A DNA stretch of 49,081 nt from Oscillospiraceae bacterium (GCA_015063785.1 SVTM01000023.1:1-49081), one strand, 5' to 3'. Numbered from the stretch's first letter, positions 1-8,861 are shown. Notes: generated from the sequence alone by a model not told the origin. A program made the numbers and translations.

Positions 1-31
1 GCGCTTCCGCCCTTTTATTTAAGAATTCAGA

Positions 32-1411
32 TTACTTAGTGATAGTAACTGTCTTTGTGGGATCGTCCCAACCTACTTCGCAACCGAAGCTTTCAGCGAT
101 GGCACGAACAGGAACGAGAGTTCTGGAGTCAACGATCTGTGCAGGAACGTCAAGAGCCTTGTCTGCGCCGTTAACTGTGATTGCTGCCTTACCGATGGTA
201 AGCTTAACAGTTGTGTCGCCCTTTACGGATGTAACTGTCTTTGTAGCGTCATCCCATTCAACAGAAGCGCCAAGTGCTTCGAAGATTGCACGGAGGGGAA
301 CCATTGTTCTGGAGTCGATGATCTGAGCAGGAACGTCGAGAGCCTTTGCTTCGCCGTTTGTTGTGATTTCAGCCTTACCGATGGTAAGCTTGATTTCGGT
401 CTTTTCTTCTACCTTTGCGGGCTGCTGACCGGCTACCCATTCAACGAAGTTTTCGCCGGGCTGAAGTTCTACTGTACCGTTGTAAACGAGTTCGCCGTCG
501 ATCTTTGCAACCTTGGTTTCGGAGTCAGAGATAACTTCGAATACACCAACGTCTGCTGTAGGCATGATCTTACCGCCCTCTTCAGAGTAAACGATATATA
601 CGCCGCCTGCTACTGTTTCTTCAGGATATGCGAACTTTTCGGGAGCTTCCATGCCGTTGTTGAAGATGATGTTGAGAGCGCCCATGATTTCTGCAGGAGT
701 CTTTTCCTTTGTGGAGATCTGAACAACTTCACCACCGTTGATAACGATGTTCATGTTGCCGCCGACAGAGATACCTGTCTGGTTGTCCATGTAGGAGTCA
801 GCTGCTGTGTTGATGTTCTTGATTGTACCGCCGTTAACAACGATTGTGGTGTCGCCCATAACGCCGTTAGCGTAGGATGTGGAGTAACCACCGCCGAGGT
901 AGAATGTGGAAAGGATACCGCTGTTCATTTCGAAGTAGTTTTCTTCAACGATAGCGTTTCCGAGAGCGGGAGTGTGGATCATGTACTTGAATTCAGCGTC
1001 TTCGCCGATATCAAAGATCATCTTTGTACCGTTTGTGTTGAAGTGAGCGTATTCGCCGATTTCTGTGAGGATGTCCTTGAATGTAACGTCGCCGTTGAAT
1101 ACGATACCTGCGCTCTTCTGAACTGTAAGGATAGCGTCAGCAGAAGCACCTGCGATTGTTACCATGCCTTCCCAAGCGGGAGCCTTGAAAGCGGTGATGT
1201 CGTATGCGCCGTAAACGTATACTGTACCGTCCTTGCCACCGAGAGCAAGAATAGCTTCGTCGATTGTGCCGAAGGGGCTGTCTTCGGTACCGTTGCCTGT
1301 TGCACCTGCTTCAACGTAGTAAGCAAGCTCGTCGTCAGCGCTTACAACAAAAGCAGAGAGAGAAAGTACGAGCATTACTGCAAGTACAGCGGATAAAATT
1401 TTCTTTGTCAT
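32..1411 (-). CDS. Secreted protein with two copper-amine-oxidase-type stalk domains
   Basis: Predicted exported surface protein of 459 residues with no assignable enzymatic role. The start chosen is ATG at 1411, behind AGGAGG with a 9-base spacer. The reading frame stays open further upstream, but that extension has no ribosome binding site. Residues 1-25 form a signal peptide (MTKK, hydrophobic core, AFVVSA cleavage region). The middle 300 residues are rich in Gly, Thr, Val and Asn with repeated short strands such as VVNGGTI and VINGGEV, suggesting a beta-helix. The last ~115 residues hold two copies of the stalk domain, each with IGKA, ALDVPAQI, DSRT.VP.RAI and W.D.TKTVT. Such domains are usually structural modules of secreted Firmicutes proteins, not amine oxidases. 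The codon bias looks stronger than in neighbours, which may mean high expression. It is a single-gene unit, convergent with nothing visible. Confidence 0.85.
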   Translation of the reverse strand: MTKKILSAVLAVMLVLSLSAFVVSADDELAYYVEAGATGNGTEDSPFGTIDEAILALGGKDGTVYVYGAYDITAFKAPAWEGMVTIAGASADAILTVQKSAGIVFNGDVTFKDILTEIGEYAHFNTNGTKMIFDIGEDAEFKYMIHTPALGNAIVEENYFEMNSGILSTFYLGGGYSTSYANGVMGDTTIVVNGGTIKNINTAADSYMDNQTGISVGGNMNIVINGGEVVQISTKEKTPAEIMGALNIIFNNGMEAPEKFAYPEETVAGGVYIVYSEEGGKIMPTADVGVFEVISDSETKVAKIDGELVYNGTVELQPGENFVEWVAGQQPAKVEEKTEIKLTIGKAEITTNGEAKALDVPAQIIDSRTMVPLRAIFEALGASVEWDDATKTVTSVKGDTTVKLTIGKAAITVNGADKALDVPAQIVDSRTLVPVRAIAESFGCEVGWDDPTKTVTITK

Positions 1412-1503
1412 GATATAATACCTCCTAAAAGTATCTGCATACATTTTAGCACAATGAAATCAAAAAATCCACCATTTTTTTAATTTTTCACACTAATAAA
1501 GTG

Positions 1504-1541
1504 AAATTCGGCAAAAAAACAAAAATGTGTTTGCCGAATTT
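1504..1541 (-). terminator. Terminator-like hairpin downstream of aroK
   Basis: A 12-bp perfect stem (AAATTCGGCAAA / TTTGCCGAATTT) with a 14-base A-rich loop lies just past the aroK stop. The 3' U run is short and interrupted on the minus strand, so termination may be partial. Confidence 0.55.
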
Positions 1542-1573
1542 GTGCATATCACCCAAACAAAATGGAACTATTT

Positions 1574-2089
1574 TCATTTTCTCGACGCGATAATATCCTT
1601 TTTCAGATAGCCGACGATGGCAAGAGCCACGTCGTAGGCGTCGCCCTTGTCCGAATCGACGATACAATCGGCGTATTTTTCGTAAAGAGGGCGTCTTTCT
1701 TCAAAGATTGTTTCGATCGACTTTTCCTTTGCGCCTGCCACACCACGGGAGGCAAGATTGGTGAGTCTTTTTTTGATCTCGGAAATTTCGGCGCGCATAT
1801 AGACGATCTTGCCGACAGAAGAAAGATAGCGCATTCCGCGCTCGGAATATATGGCGCTGCCGCCGGTGGCGATGACGGTGGAATCGCAATAGACCGAGCA
1901 AAGAGCCCTTTCTTCGGCGGTCATAAAGGCGGAAAGACCGTCCTCGTCGATGACGTCCTGCAACACCTTGCCCTCCATGTTCTGAATGACAAGATCGGTG
2001 TCGAGAAAGCGAAAGCCGATAAGGCGCGAAAGGATGCTGCCGACGGTGCTTTTTCCGCAGCCGGGCATGCCGATGAGGATTATATTCAT
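1574..2089 (-). CDS. aroK: Shikimate kinase
   Basis: Cytosolic enzyme that phosphorylates shikimate at the 3-hydroxyl using ATP, the fifth step of the chorismate pathway to aromatic amino acids. The 171-residue length matches the family. The P-loop GMPGCGKST is at residues 8-16, the shikimate-binding LDTD at about 31-34, the ATGGS loop near residue 75, and a lid region with LASRGVAG near 115. The ATG at 2089 follows AAAGGAGAG. The gene stands alone, divergent from the cation transporter, with no other aro genes in the window. A TATAAT-like box on the minus strand lies at 2124-2129, but I could not pair it with a good -35. Confidence 0.93.
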   Translation of the reverse strand: MNIILIGMPGCGKSTVGSILSRLIGFRFLDTDLVIQNMEGKVLQDVIDEDGLSAFMTAEERALCSVYCDSTVIATGGSAIYSERGMRYLSSVGKIVYMRAEISEIKKRLTNLASRGVAGAKEKSIETIFEERRPLYEKYADCIVDSDKGDAYDVALAIVGYLKKDIIASRK

Positions 2090-2187
2090 TTATGGTCTCT
2101 CCTTTCCTTTTGTTTCATACATTATTATAGTACTTCTGCCGTCGGGGTGTGTTAAGCATTTGTTAACGTTGACGGTGTTTTTGGCGG

Positions 2188-2216
2188 TTGACAGAGCGGC
2201 GAATGTGTGGTATCAT
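2188..2216 (+). promoter_or_regulatory. Vegetative (sigma-A type) promoter of the CDF transporter
   Basis: TTGACA at 2188-2193, a 17-base spacer and TATCAT at 2211-2216. The expected start is only about 20 bases upstream of the ATG at 2243. Confidence 0.75.
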
Positions 2217-2242
2217 ATTTTAAACCAACGGAGGAGAACAAC

Positions 2243-3403
2243 ATGATCTCGTTATTATCAAAAATCTTCATAAAAAACCACGGACTATTCTCGGATCAGA
2301 GGGTGCGCAGAAGCTATGGTACCTTATGCTCCGCCGTGGGAATATTTCTGAACCTCGTGCTTTTCGGTATAAAGCTTTTTGCAGGGCTTCTTTCGGGCTC
2401 TGTTGCCATTCTTGCCGATGCTGTCAACAACCTTTCGGATGCCGGTTCGTCATTGGTGACTCTTTTGGGCTTTAAGATTGCCGCAAAAAAGCCGGATGCC
2501 TCCCATCCCTTTGGGCACGGCAGAAGCGAATATATTGCAGGGCTTATCGTTTCGTTTCTTATCATAACCATGGGCTTTGAGCTTTTGAAAAGCTCAATAA
2601 CAAAGATAATCTCACCCGAAAACATTATTTTTTCGCCCATATCGCTTATTATCCTTGCAATATCGGTATTCATAAAGCTTTATATGGCATATTACAACCG
2701 CAAGATTGGCAAAAAGATCGCATCGTCCGCCATGCGTGCCACCGCCGCCGACAGCGCCAGCGATGCGTTGTCTACCCTCGTGGTTCTTGTATCTATGCTG
2801 ATATTCAAATTTTTTGACATCAATATCGACGCGTGGTGCGGACTTCTCGTTTCACTTTTTATCTTTGCGGCAGGTATACGCTCGGCGGCAGAAACCATAT
2901 CTCCCCTGCTGGGTCAGCGTGCCGACCCCGAAACAGCACGGCAGATAGAAGAGATTGCCATGTCTTTTCCGCAAACCCTTGGCATACACGATCTGATCGT
3001 GCACGATTATGGCGGAGGCAGAACTGTGGCATCGGTACACGTTGAGGTGGATGCCTGCGGAAACTTTCTTTCGCTGCACGACGCCATTGACAATATGGAA
3101 AAGACCATCTGCGAAAAGCTGGGGTGTATCATCACCATCCACATGGATCCCATCATCACCGACGACCCGGAGCTTTGCGACATAAAACAAAAAATAGCGC
3201 AGTTTCTTGACGAAAAATACGAGGGAGTTCTGACCCATGATTTCAGAATGGTCCGCGGCGACACCCACACCAACGTGATATTTGATGCCGTGATCCCTTT
3301 TGAAATGAAAGAAAACGAGGTTGCCGAGGCTTTGAAACGCGCCGTCAATGAATATAACAGCAGCTATTTTGCCGTGGTAAACACAGAAAGAAAATATTCG
3401 TAA
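2243..3403 (+). CDS. Cation diffusion facilitator family divalent metal transporter
   Basis: Inner-membrane metal/proton antiporter of the CDF family, 386 residues, expected to export a divalent metal such as Zn, Mn, Fe or Co. The sequence does not fix the substrate. The ATG at 2243 is preferred because GGAGGAG sits just upstream; the open frame extends 36 bases further without a site. About six membrane segments occupy residues 20-215. The metal-site region ADAVNNLSDAG is in helix 2, followed by the family signature HPFGHGRSEY in the first cytosolic loop. From about residue 220 a soluble C-terminal dimerisation domain follows, containing the VHDYGGG and HVEVDA segments typical of this subgroup. 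The gene is monocistronic between its own promoter and a bidirectional terminator. Confidence 0.92.
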   Translation: MISLLSKIFIKNHGLFSDQRVRRSYGTLCSAVGIFLNLVLFGIKLFAGLLSGSVAILADAVNNLSDAGSSLVTLLGFKIAAKKPDASHPFGHGRSEYIAGLIVSFLIITMGFELLKSSITKIISPENIIFSPISLIILAISVFIKLYMAYYNRKIGKKIASSAMRATAADSASDALSTLVVLVSMLIFKFFDINIDAWCGLLVSLFIFAAGIRSAAETISPLLGQRADPETARQIEEIAMSFPQTLGIHDLIVHDYGGGRTVASVHVEVDACGNFLSLHDAIDNMEKTICEKLGCIITIHMDPIITDDPELCDIKQKIAQFLDEKYEGVLTHDFRMVRGDTHTNVIFDAVIPFEMKENEVAEALKRAVNEYNSSYFAVVNTERKYS

Positions 3404-3425
3404 TCACCGCAAATACAGAACAAAA

Positions 3426-3463
3426 AAGGACAGAGAAGCCAAAAATTCTCTGTCCTTAACTTT
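3426..3463. terminator. Bidirectional terminator between convergent genes
   Basis: A 12-bp perfect stem AAGGACAGAGAA / TTCTCTGTCCTT (3426-3437 with 3446-3457) with an 8-base loop, an A-run on the left and a T-rich stretch on the right. It lies between the CDF gene and the phosphopantetheinyl transferase, which face each other. Confidence 0.8.
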
Positions 3464-3481
3464 TATATTTTTGCAAGACCG

Positions 3482-4102
3482 TCAGATGATACGGTAGTCT
3501 GCGTCGTCCGCATCGGGCGAGCAGACCGAAAGGAAAAACTCTTTTCCGCAAAGATCAAGCTTTTTTGTAAAAACCTTGTGTTCTTTGGCACAGATGCTTT
3601 TTGGCAAAAAGCTTTGTCCTCCCGTTTTTTTGAAAATGCTTTCTTTTTGGGTCCATTTTTCTGCGCAAAACACCGATTTTTCGGTACACGAAAGTTTTTG
3701 GTACTCGCAAAATTCGACATCGCACAGTATCTTTTTTGCAAGGGGCTCGTTGAATCTTTCGGCATCAAAGCCCTCGATGTCGACACCGCAGATAGATCTG
3801 CCTATTGCCACGGCGCAGGCGCCGTCTGTGTGGGACAGTGAGAAAAAGAAGCTGTCGTCGGCACTTTTCCACTTGCCGTTTTCGTCCTTTATCACCAAAT
3901 CGTTGGGAAAAGGTGTGCCAAAGGTATCAAAATATGCAAATTCCAGAAGCTTCCAGGCAAACAGCTTTTGCTCCCTTACCTTAACATTTCGCGCCGCAGA
4001 TATCTCTGCGGCGCGAAGGGGATGGCTTATTTCGCCGTTTTCCAAAACTGTGCCGTTTTGGGAATTTGCGCAATAGACCCGTGTGGGTTTATACGCCGTC
4101 AT
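3482..4102 (-). CDS. 4'-phosphopantetheinyl transferase, Sfp-type
   Basis: Transfers the phosphopantetheine arm of coenzyme A to a serine of a carrier protein. The 206-residue length fits Sfp-type enzymes (about 200-240) better than the ~120-residue AcpS type. The signature motifs are present: FSLSHTDG at about residues 86-93, GVDIE with the metal-binding Asp and Glu, and the helix AEKWTQKESIFKKTG. The ATG at 4102 lies 8 bases beyond the stop of the upstream lipoprotein gene and has no good ribosome binding site, so translational coupling is likely. No polyketide, nonribosomal peptide or acyl-carrier gene is nearby. It may therefore serve fatty-acid synthase ACP or a cluster elsewhere. Confidence 0.88.
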   Translation of the reverse strand: MTAYKPTRVYCANSQNGTVLENGEISHPLRAAEISAARNVKVREQKLFAWKLLEFAYFDTFGTPFPNDLVIKDENGKWKSADDSFFFSLSHTDGACAVAIGRSICGVDIEGFDAERFNEPLAKKILCDVEFCEYQKLSCTEKSVFCAEKWTQKESIFKKTGGQSFLPKSICAKEHKVFTKKLDLCGKEFFLSVCSPDADDADYRII

Positions 4103-4110
4103 ATGTATTT

Positions 4111-5502
4111 TTAATACATCATGTCCATGCCGCCCATGGAGCGCATCATGTTGGTCTGTACAGTCTGGCCGAGCTTTTCAAATTCCTGCATGGACATGGT
4201 GAGGATGTCCTTGTAACCGGGAGCCTTGGGGGCAGCCTTTGTGTCAACAGCGATGGTCATCGAAGGCTGCATGGGTTCGCCGCCAACTTCTTCGATTGTA
4301 AGCTCGAAGGAATTCTTGCTGTACTTGCAATCGCCTGTAAGAACTTCTTCGCCGTCGGCTTCGATGGTGAGCTTGCCGCCCTTGATCTCGATTGCAAACA
4401 GTTCGTCGCCGTCAGCTTCGAGAGCGATCTCAACGTTGTTCTTGGCAAACTTCTTTGTGAGAACCACTTCAAATTCTTCACCGTCGTCTTCAATGCTCAA
4501 GATCCACTTGTCGCTCTTTTCGGGGTTAACACCAAGGTCTATGGTTATCTTTTCGCCTTCGTTGTTTTCAAGTTCAGCATAAACGAACGCGCCGGTTGCC
4601 TTATTGATAACGATGGTGAGAGGAATTTCGTCAACTCCCATTTCCTCGAAAGCATCATATACGTCGTATTCGATCTGATCGATGGTTTCATCAAGGTATT
4701 CATCGAGCATACCGGATGTGAACATGTTTGCGCCAAGTTCGCCGTATGCGCCGAAGGTGGAGAGATAGTTTGTAACAGCGGGGCTATCGAGCATTATTTC
4801 AAGATATTCCTTTGCAACTGTCGAAACAAGCTCGGGGATGATCTCGTAATCGAGAACAACTGCCATAACTTCGCCGTCGCTTACCGAGAACTTTTCTTCT
4901 TTTGCTGTGTAATTGCCTTCGTCGCTGATGATCTCATAAAGATCGTTTTCGCTTTCTGCAAGATATTCGGCAGATTCCTTTACGTAATCACCAAAGTTTT
5001 CAATCATTTCAATAGCATCGCCCGCTTCGCCGAGAAGCTCGTCTGCAGCAATTCCCATAAGCTCGGGAAGAACGGAATCTTCAAGCTTGTCAGCAAGATT
5101 CTTGAATCCGATACCGTAAGCCTTGTTGCCGAGGATCTTGTCACATTCAAGGACAAGGGCGTTTTCGTTGAGGTATGCTGTGCCGTTGATACCCATGGCA
5201 TCAATTCTTGCTGCGGCGTTGATAGACTTGCCTGTCGATACCCAAAAATCCACATTGACCTTCTGTCCCGACTCTTTTGCAGAGATGGACATATGGACAT
5301 TGCCCGAATCGGAAACCTTGTTCACGACAGCAATAGGGGTTGCGTCGATGGTCTTTGTGAAGGTTTCTGCAACAGATTCGGAAACTTCAAGACCGGGGTT
5401 TTCTTCAACCATTGCCTGGGTTGTGCCCTTTTTGGTTGCACAGGAAGTGAGAAGCGAGGCTGTGCAAAGAGCAGCCATGGAAAGTGCTAAGATTTTTTTC
5501 AT
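4111..5502 (-). CDS. Lipoprotein of unknown function (paralogue A)
   Basis: Predicted membrane-anchored extracellular lipoprotein of 463 residues. The lipobox LLTSC ends at Cys21 after a short charged and hydrophobic signal. The mature protein is acidic, with an alternating helix/strand composition and no catalytic motif I recognise. It aligns over most of its length with the protein encoded directly upstream: GNVHMSIS/ENVHVSLD near the N-terminus, VDFW/VEMW shortly after, and PGYKDILTM/PDYKNIFEM near the C-terminus, in the same order. The ATG at 5502 follows GGAGGAAT. The 33-base gap to the upstream gene and 8-base gap to the transferase downstream place it in one operon. It ends in a Met-rich tail. 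Confidence 0.85.
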   Translation of the reverse strand: MKKILALSMAALCTASLLTSCATKKGTTQAMVEENPGLEVSESVAETFTKTIDATPIAVVNKVSDSGNVHMSISAKESGQKVNVDFWVSTGKSINAAARIDAMGINGTAYLNENALVLECDKILGNKAYGIGFKNLADKLEDSVLPELMGIAADELLGEAGDAIEMIENFGDYVKESAEYLAESENDLYEIISDEGNYTAKEEKFSVSDGEVMAVVLDYEIIPELVSTVAKEYLEIMLDSPAVTNYLSTFGAYGELGANMFTSGMLDEYLDETIDQIEYDVYDAFEEMGVDEIPLTIVINKATGAFVYAELENNEGEKITIDLGVNPEKSDKWILSIEDDGEEFEVVLTKKFAKNNVEIALEADGDELFAIEIKGGKLTIEADGEEVLTGDCKYSKNSFELTIEEVGGEPMQPSMTIAVDTKAAPKAPGYKDILTMSMQEFEKLGQTVQTNMMRSMGGMDMMY

Positions 5503-5535
5503 TTTTATATTCCTCCAAAAAATATGTTGCTTTGT

Positions 5536-7389
5536 TTATTTGAACTCGCGGCCGGCAATAAGCTCGCCTTCGCCGTCATAGTACTCATAAATGATAGATT
5601 CGATCTCGCAGTTTGATGCTGCGCGGTGCTTTTCAAGGGCAGAAAGAACAGCGTCACCGATGGTTTCAAGATCTTCTGCGATGTCTTCGGGTATCTTTGC
5701 ATCCTTCGTATATTTATACTGATACACAATAGAATTGTCACGCGCTATTATGCTGACCGAAAGATCATCGTAGTAAACAAGCGAGCGGAAGTCTCTGTCG
5801 AGCTCGTTTGCATATTCTTCAAGAGACATCACGGCAGAAATCTCGTTTTCGACAACTTCGGGCTCGTCTTCACCCACCACAACGTCCACGGGTTCATCTT
5901 CGATGATTTCGGGCTGTTTGATTTCTGCAACGGCAGTTTCTTCAAAGGTGAAAAGGTCTGCGAGAGCTTCAAATTCGTCCTCGTCCATTTCGAAGATGTT
6001 TTTGTAATCGGGAGTTTCGGGAAGCTTTTCGTCGTCGATGACAAACTCGAGCGACTGATCTGCCGCCTCAAGCTCGAGTTCAAACGACTTTTCGCCGTAC
6101 TCGACCGAAAGCTTAAGGGGAACACCGTCAACACTTATGCTGAAAAGGCCGTCTTTTGCTTCAAAGTCACCTGCAAGCATTGCCTGACCCATGGCGGACA
6201 CTGTGTATCTTCCGTTCTTGCGGTCGGCTTCGATATTAAAAATCTCTATCTCTTCCTCGATCTCGCCGTCTTCATAGGTGGTGGCTGTGATGACCATGGA
6301 ATATTCTTTTTTGTCAAGCTTTTCGGCAATCTTGATGACCGAGTCCATTATCTTTTCGCCGTCGGACAATGTATATGCGTTGATATAGACCGTGTCGCTT
6401 GTGAGATAATCGTGGCCGAGGTCGATCTCGAGAACATAGGTGGCATCGGGATCTTCCATGTGATCGGATGTAAACTCAATGACAAACTGCGAAAGTCTGC
6501 CGTTGGCAGCGTTGATGAGATACTTGATATTGAACGAGTCGATATATTCGTCAAAGGCTGCGATAAGCTCGTCAAAAATGTATTCGTACTGATCAACAAT
6601 GTCATAGTATTCGTCTTCGGATCCGGGGATGATCTGCGATGCAGATCCGATAAGAGGATTTCTTTCGAGCACATCGAGATACCAATAGCATATGTCCTCG
6701 AGGCTGTCTGTGGTGATGGGATAATCAACGACGATTGCATCAAGCTTGCCTTCTGCTGTTTCAATCTCGAGCTGTTCGACATTGACTTCCATTTCTGCCA
6801 AGATACCTTCGGCTTCTTCGTTAATCTCGGATTCGAAGGTCGCCAGCTGTTCGCCGAGCGAACTAAACATGGTTGCAAGCTCGTCAAGGCTTATGCCGAG
6901 TTCGTCTTCGATCTCGTCATAAAACTCTTCGGGGGTCATGTCGGCAAATTCCCAGAACTTTGCATTTTCAAAGTTTTCCTTGAGGTTTTCCACGGGGATT
7001 CCGTAGGTCTTTCCGTCATACCCGATGGCGGCGTGCTTTTGGTTGATGTTTGCGCTGATGATCTGATCGGACTGCTTATCGTTAAGGTCCATGGCAAAGC
7101 CCTTGAGATTCTCGGCAACGCTTGCCCACATTTCAACATCTGCAACATTGGGAATGTCAAGCGAAACATGAACGTTTTCAAGCTTTCCGATGTTTTCAAA
7201 AGTTTTGAATATTCCCACCTGGGATGCTTCGGCGGCAGACCTTTCGACAGCACCCGTCGGATCTGCTTTTACTTCTTCAAGGGTTATGGGTGCGCCTGCA
7301 TCGACTGCGTCGCTCTTTTTCTTACACGAGGTAAGCGAAAGAGAGGTGCAAAGGGTTATGGCAAGGAAAAGTGCAAATAATCTTTTCAT
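5536..7389 (-). CDS. Lipoprotein of unknown function (paralogue B)
   Basis: Predicted lipoprotein of 617 residues, larger paralogue of its downstream neighbour. ATG 7389 is chosen because AGGAG precedes it and it gives a canonical signal with lipobox SLTSC (Cys22); the frame is open 36 bases further upstream. The mature protein is very acidic (long runs of Glu and Asp). Compared with paralogue A it carries an extra C-terminal segment of about 130 residues after the shared PDYKNIF block. That segment includes an acidic linker (EIIEDEPVDVVVGEDEPEVV) and a small terminal domain (residues ~530-617). No enzymatic motif is seen. The role is probably at the cell surface, possibly binding a ligand. 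It lies between trmL and paralogue A. Confidence 0.85.
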   Translation of the reverse strand: MKRLFALFLAITLCTSLSLTSCKKKSDAVDAGAPITLEEVKADPTGAVERSAAEASQVGIFKTFENIGKLENVHVSLDIPNVADVEMWASVAENLKGFAMDLNDKQSDQIISANINQKHAAIGYDGKTYGIPVENLKENFENAKFWEFADMTPEEFYDEIEDELGISLDELATMFSSLGEQLATFESEINEEAEGILAEMEVNVEQLEIETAEGKLDAIVVDYPITTDSLEDICYWYLDVLERNPLIGSASQIIPGSEDEYYDIVDQYEYIFDELIAAFDEYIDSFNIKYLINAANGRLSQFVIEFTSDHMEDPDATYVLEIDLGHDYLTSDTVYINAYTLSDGEKIMDSVIKIAEKLDKKEYSMVITATTYEDGEIEEEIEIFNIEADRKNGRYTVSAMGQAMLAGDFEAKDGLFSISVDGVPLKLSVEYGEKSFELELEAADQSLEFVIDDEKLPETPDYKNIFEMDEDEFEALADLFTFEETAVAEIKQPEIIEDEPVDVVVGEDEPEVVENEISAVMSLEEYANELDRDFRSLVYYDDLSVSIIARDNSIVYQYKYTKDAKIPEDIAEDLETIGDAVLSALEKHRAASNCEIESIIYEYYDGEGELIAGREFK

Positions 7390-7428
7390 GTTTTTCTCCT
7401 TTATTATGTTATTTATAGTCCACAATTC

Positions 7429-7917
7429 TCATTCGCCGTACTTGCCGAATTCGCAAAGTCCTTCGAAATTCTTCTGACGCAGGACTTCATAAACGGCAAT
7501 GGCGGCGGAATTTGAAAGATTGAGGCTTCGAAGTGATTGAAGCATGGGGATGCGCACGCAGCGGTCAAGATTTTTTTCGAGCAGTTCCTCGGGGAGCCCC
7601 TTTGTTTCCTTTCCGAAGAAAAGATAGCAGTTGTCGGGATATTCCACCTCGGTGTAGGCACGGGGCGCCTTGGTGCTGAAATAAAAATACTGTCCGTCGG
7701 GATTTTTTTCGTAAAAATCCTCGATGTTTTTGTAATAGTGAATGTCAAGATACTGCCAGTAATCAAGACCTGCACGCTTTAGCTTTGCGTCTGTGATGGT
7801 AAAACCCAAAGGCTCTATGAGATGAAGTGATGCTCCCGTGGCGGCACAGGTGCGAGAAATGTTGCCGGTGTTCTGCGGTATCTCCGGTTCGAGCAGAACG
7901 ATGTTTATCTTTGCCAT
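7429..7917 (-). CDS. trmL: tRNA (cytidine/uridine-34-2'-O)-methyltransferase, TrmL family
   Basis: SPOUT-class methyltransferase that 2'-O-methylates the wobble base of certain leucine tRNAs using S-adenosylmethionine. The 162 residues match the minimal YibK/TrmL form, which is just the trefoil-knot domain. Visible motifs are EIPQNTGNISRTC near the N-terminus, LFFGKETKGLP in the middle, and IPMLQSLRSLNLSNS at the SAM-binding knot. The ATG at 7917 is one base after the stop of the LUD gene on the same strand, so the two are translationally coupled. An upstream in-frame start would overlap the LUD gene by 26 bases and is less likely. Confidence 0.93.
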   Translation of the reverse strand: MAKINIVLLEPEIPQNTGNISRTCAATGASLHLIEPLGFTITDAKLKRAGLDYWQYLDIHYYKNIEDFYEKNPDGQYFYFSTKAPRAYTEVEYPDNCYLFFGKETKGLPEELLEKNLDRCVRIPMLQSLRSLNLSNSAAIAVYEVLRQKNFEGLCEFGKYGE

Positions 7918-7918
7918 G

Positions 7919-8560
7919 TCAATATCCAAGCTCCTCGCCCACAAGGATGACCTTTACCCTTTCGGGGGTCATCTGGCGGCCCATTATCACGGTGTCTGCG
8001 CAGATGCGTCTGTCGCTCTTGCAATCAAGGCATTTGCCCGTGACGGTGCAGGGGGTGCCACAGTCAAGCCGCACGCAGTTTGCGGGGGCGGCAAGCTCTC
8101 TTACCCTTTGCTCTGCCTCGTCAAGGTTGCGGACTATCTTGTTGTAGCCTGCAATAACTATGACGCTTTTGGGGCCGTATACCATGGCGGCAACGCGGTT
8201 TCCGCTGCCGTCCACGTTGTAAAGCTTTCCGTCCTCGGTGATGGCGTTGGTGCTGCAAAGATATGCATCACACGAAAAAGCCTTGCGGTGAACCTCGCCG
8301 ATCTGCTCTTTTGAAAGTCCGGGCTCGTAGCGGTCGAAGAAGGTGTACTTTCCCGAGCGCAGAAAATCAATGGCGCCGATCTCGAAAAGAGTCATCGAGC
8401 CGCCGACGGCGACTGTGGCTTCCTCGTCGAGCAAAGTTTCGAGTATTTCAAGCGCCTCTTCGCCGTTGTCGGCGCATACGGCGTAGAAATTGTTGCGGCG
8501 CAAAGCTTCGGCTGTGCGCTCCATACGCAGACGGATTATTTCATATTTGTTTCTATCCAT
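7919..8560 (-). CDS. LUD-domain (lactate utilisation / DUF162) protein
   Basis: Member of the LUD family, named from lactate-utilisation proteins LutB and LutC; stand-alone versions have no firmly established reaction. The 213 residues contain the family's GGSMTLFEIG segment (about 53-62), the STNAITEDGKLYNVDGSGNR block (about 103-122), and a C-terminal Cys-rich region CGTPC..TGKCLDCKSDRRIC that could hold a metal or iron-sulfur centre. ATG 8560 follows GGAGG. It is the first gene of a minus-strand operon (LUD, trmL, two lipoproteins, transferase). No lactate dehydrogenase or permease lies nearby, so a role in lactate use is not supported by context. Confidence 0.9.
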   Translation of the reverse strand: MDRNKYEIIRLRMERTAEALRRNNFYAVCADNGEEALEILETLLDEEATVAVGGSMTLFEIGAIDFLRSGKYTFFDRYEPGLSKEQIGEVHRKAFSCDAYLCSTNAITEDGKLYNVDGSGNRVAAMVYGPKSVIVIAGYNKIVRNLDEAEQRVRELAAPANCVRLDCGTPCTVTGKCLDCKSDRRICADTVIMGRQMTPERVKVILVGEELGY

Positions 8561-8598
8561 CCGTATAATACCTCCACAATAACGTATTCATACAAAAT

Positions 8599-8627
8599 AT
8601 TATACTACACATTTTTCACAAAAGCAA
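8599..8627 (-). promoter_or_regulatory. Sigma-A type promoter of the LUD-trmL-lipoprotein operon
   Basis: On the minus strand, TTGCTT (8627-8622), a 17-base spacer and TATAAT (8604-8599). The rest of the 300-base gap up to 8861 contains no further gene that I can support. It has a T-rich tract and a possible plus-strand TTGATT near 8788 ahead of the next gene, too weak to list separately. Confidence 0.7.
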
Positions 8628-8861
8628 GAGTTTTTGTTCATAACTCCTCTTTTTTTATGCAAATCTTCAAATCGACGCTTCAGACGTCGGTGACGAGTTT
8701 CGACATTTTGTTAAAAAAGAGTTCACACGTTTTTACCGCATCCGACCGCCCCTTGTGCAAAACAACAAGCCACACCTCCAAAAGGCTTGATTTTGTGCGG
8801 CATCAATGATAATCTTTGGGCTAGTGCTGTTTGGCACAATAATCCGAAAGAAGGAACGTCC

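Noticed and set aside
4066..7380. Long plus-strand open frames (474 and 584 codons) opposite the two lipoproteins.
   Set aside because: They are antisense to genes with clear signal peptides, ribosome sites and paralogy. Their open state follows from the codon bias of the real genes, and their products show no family motif.
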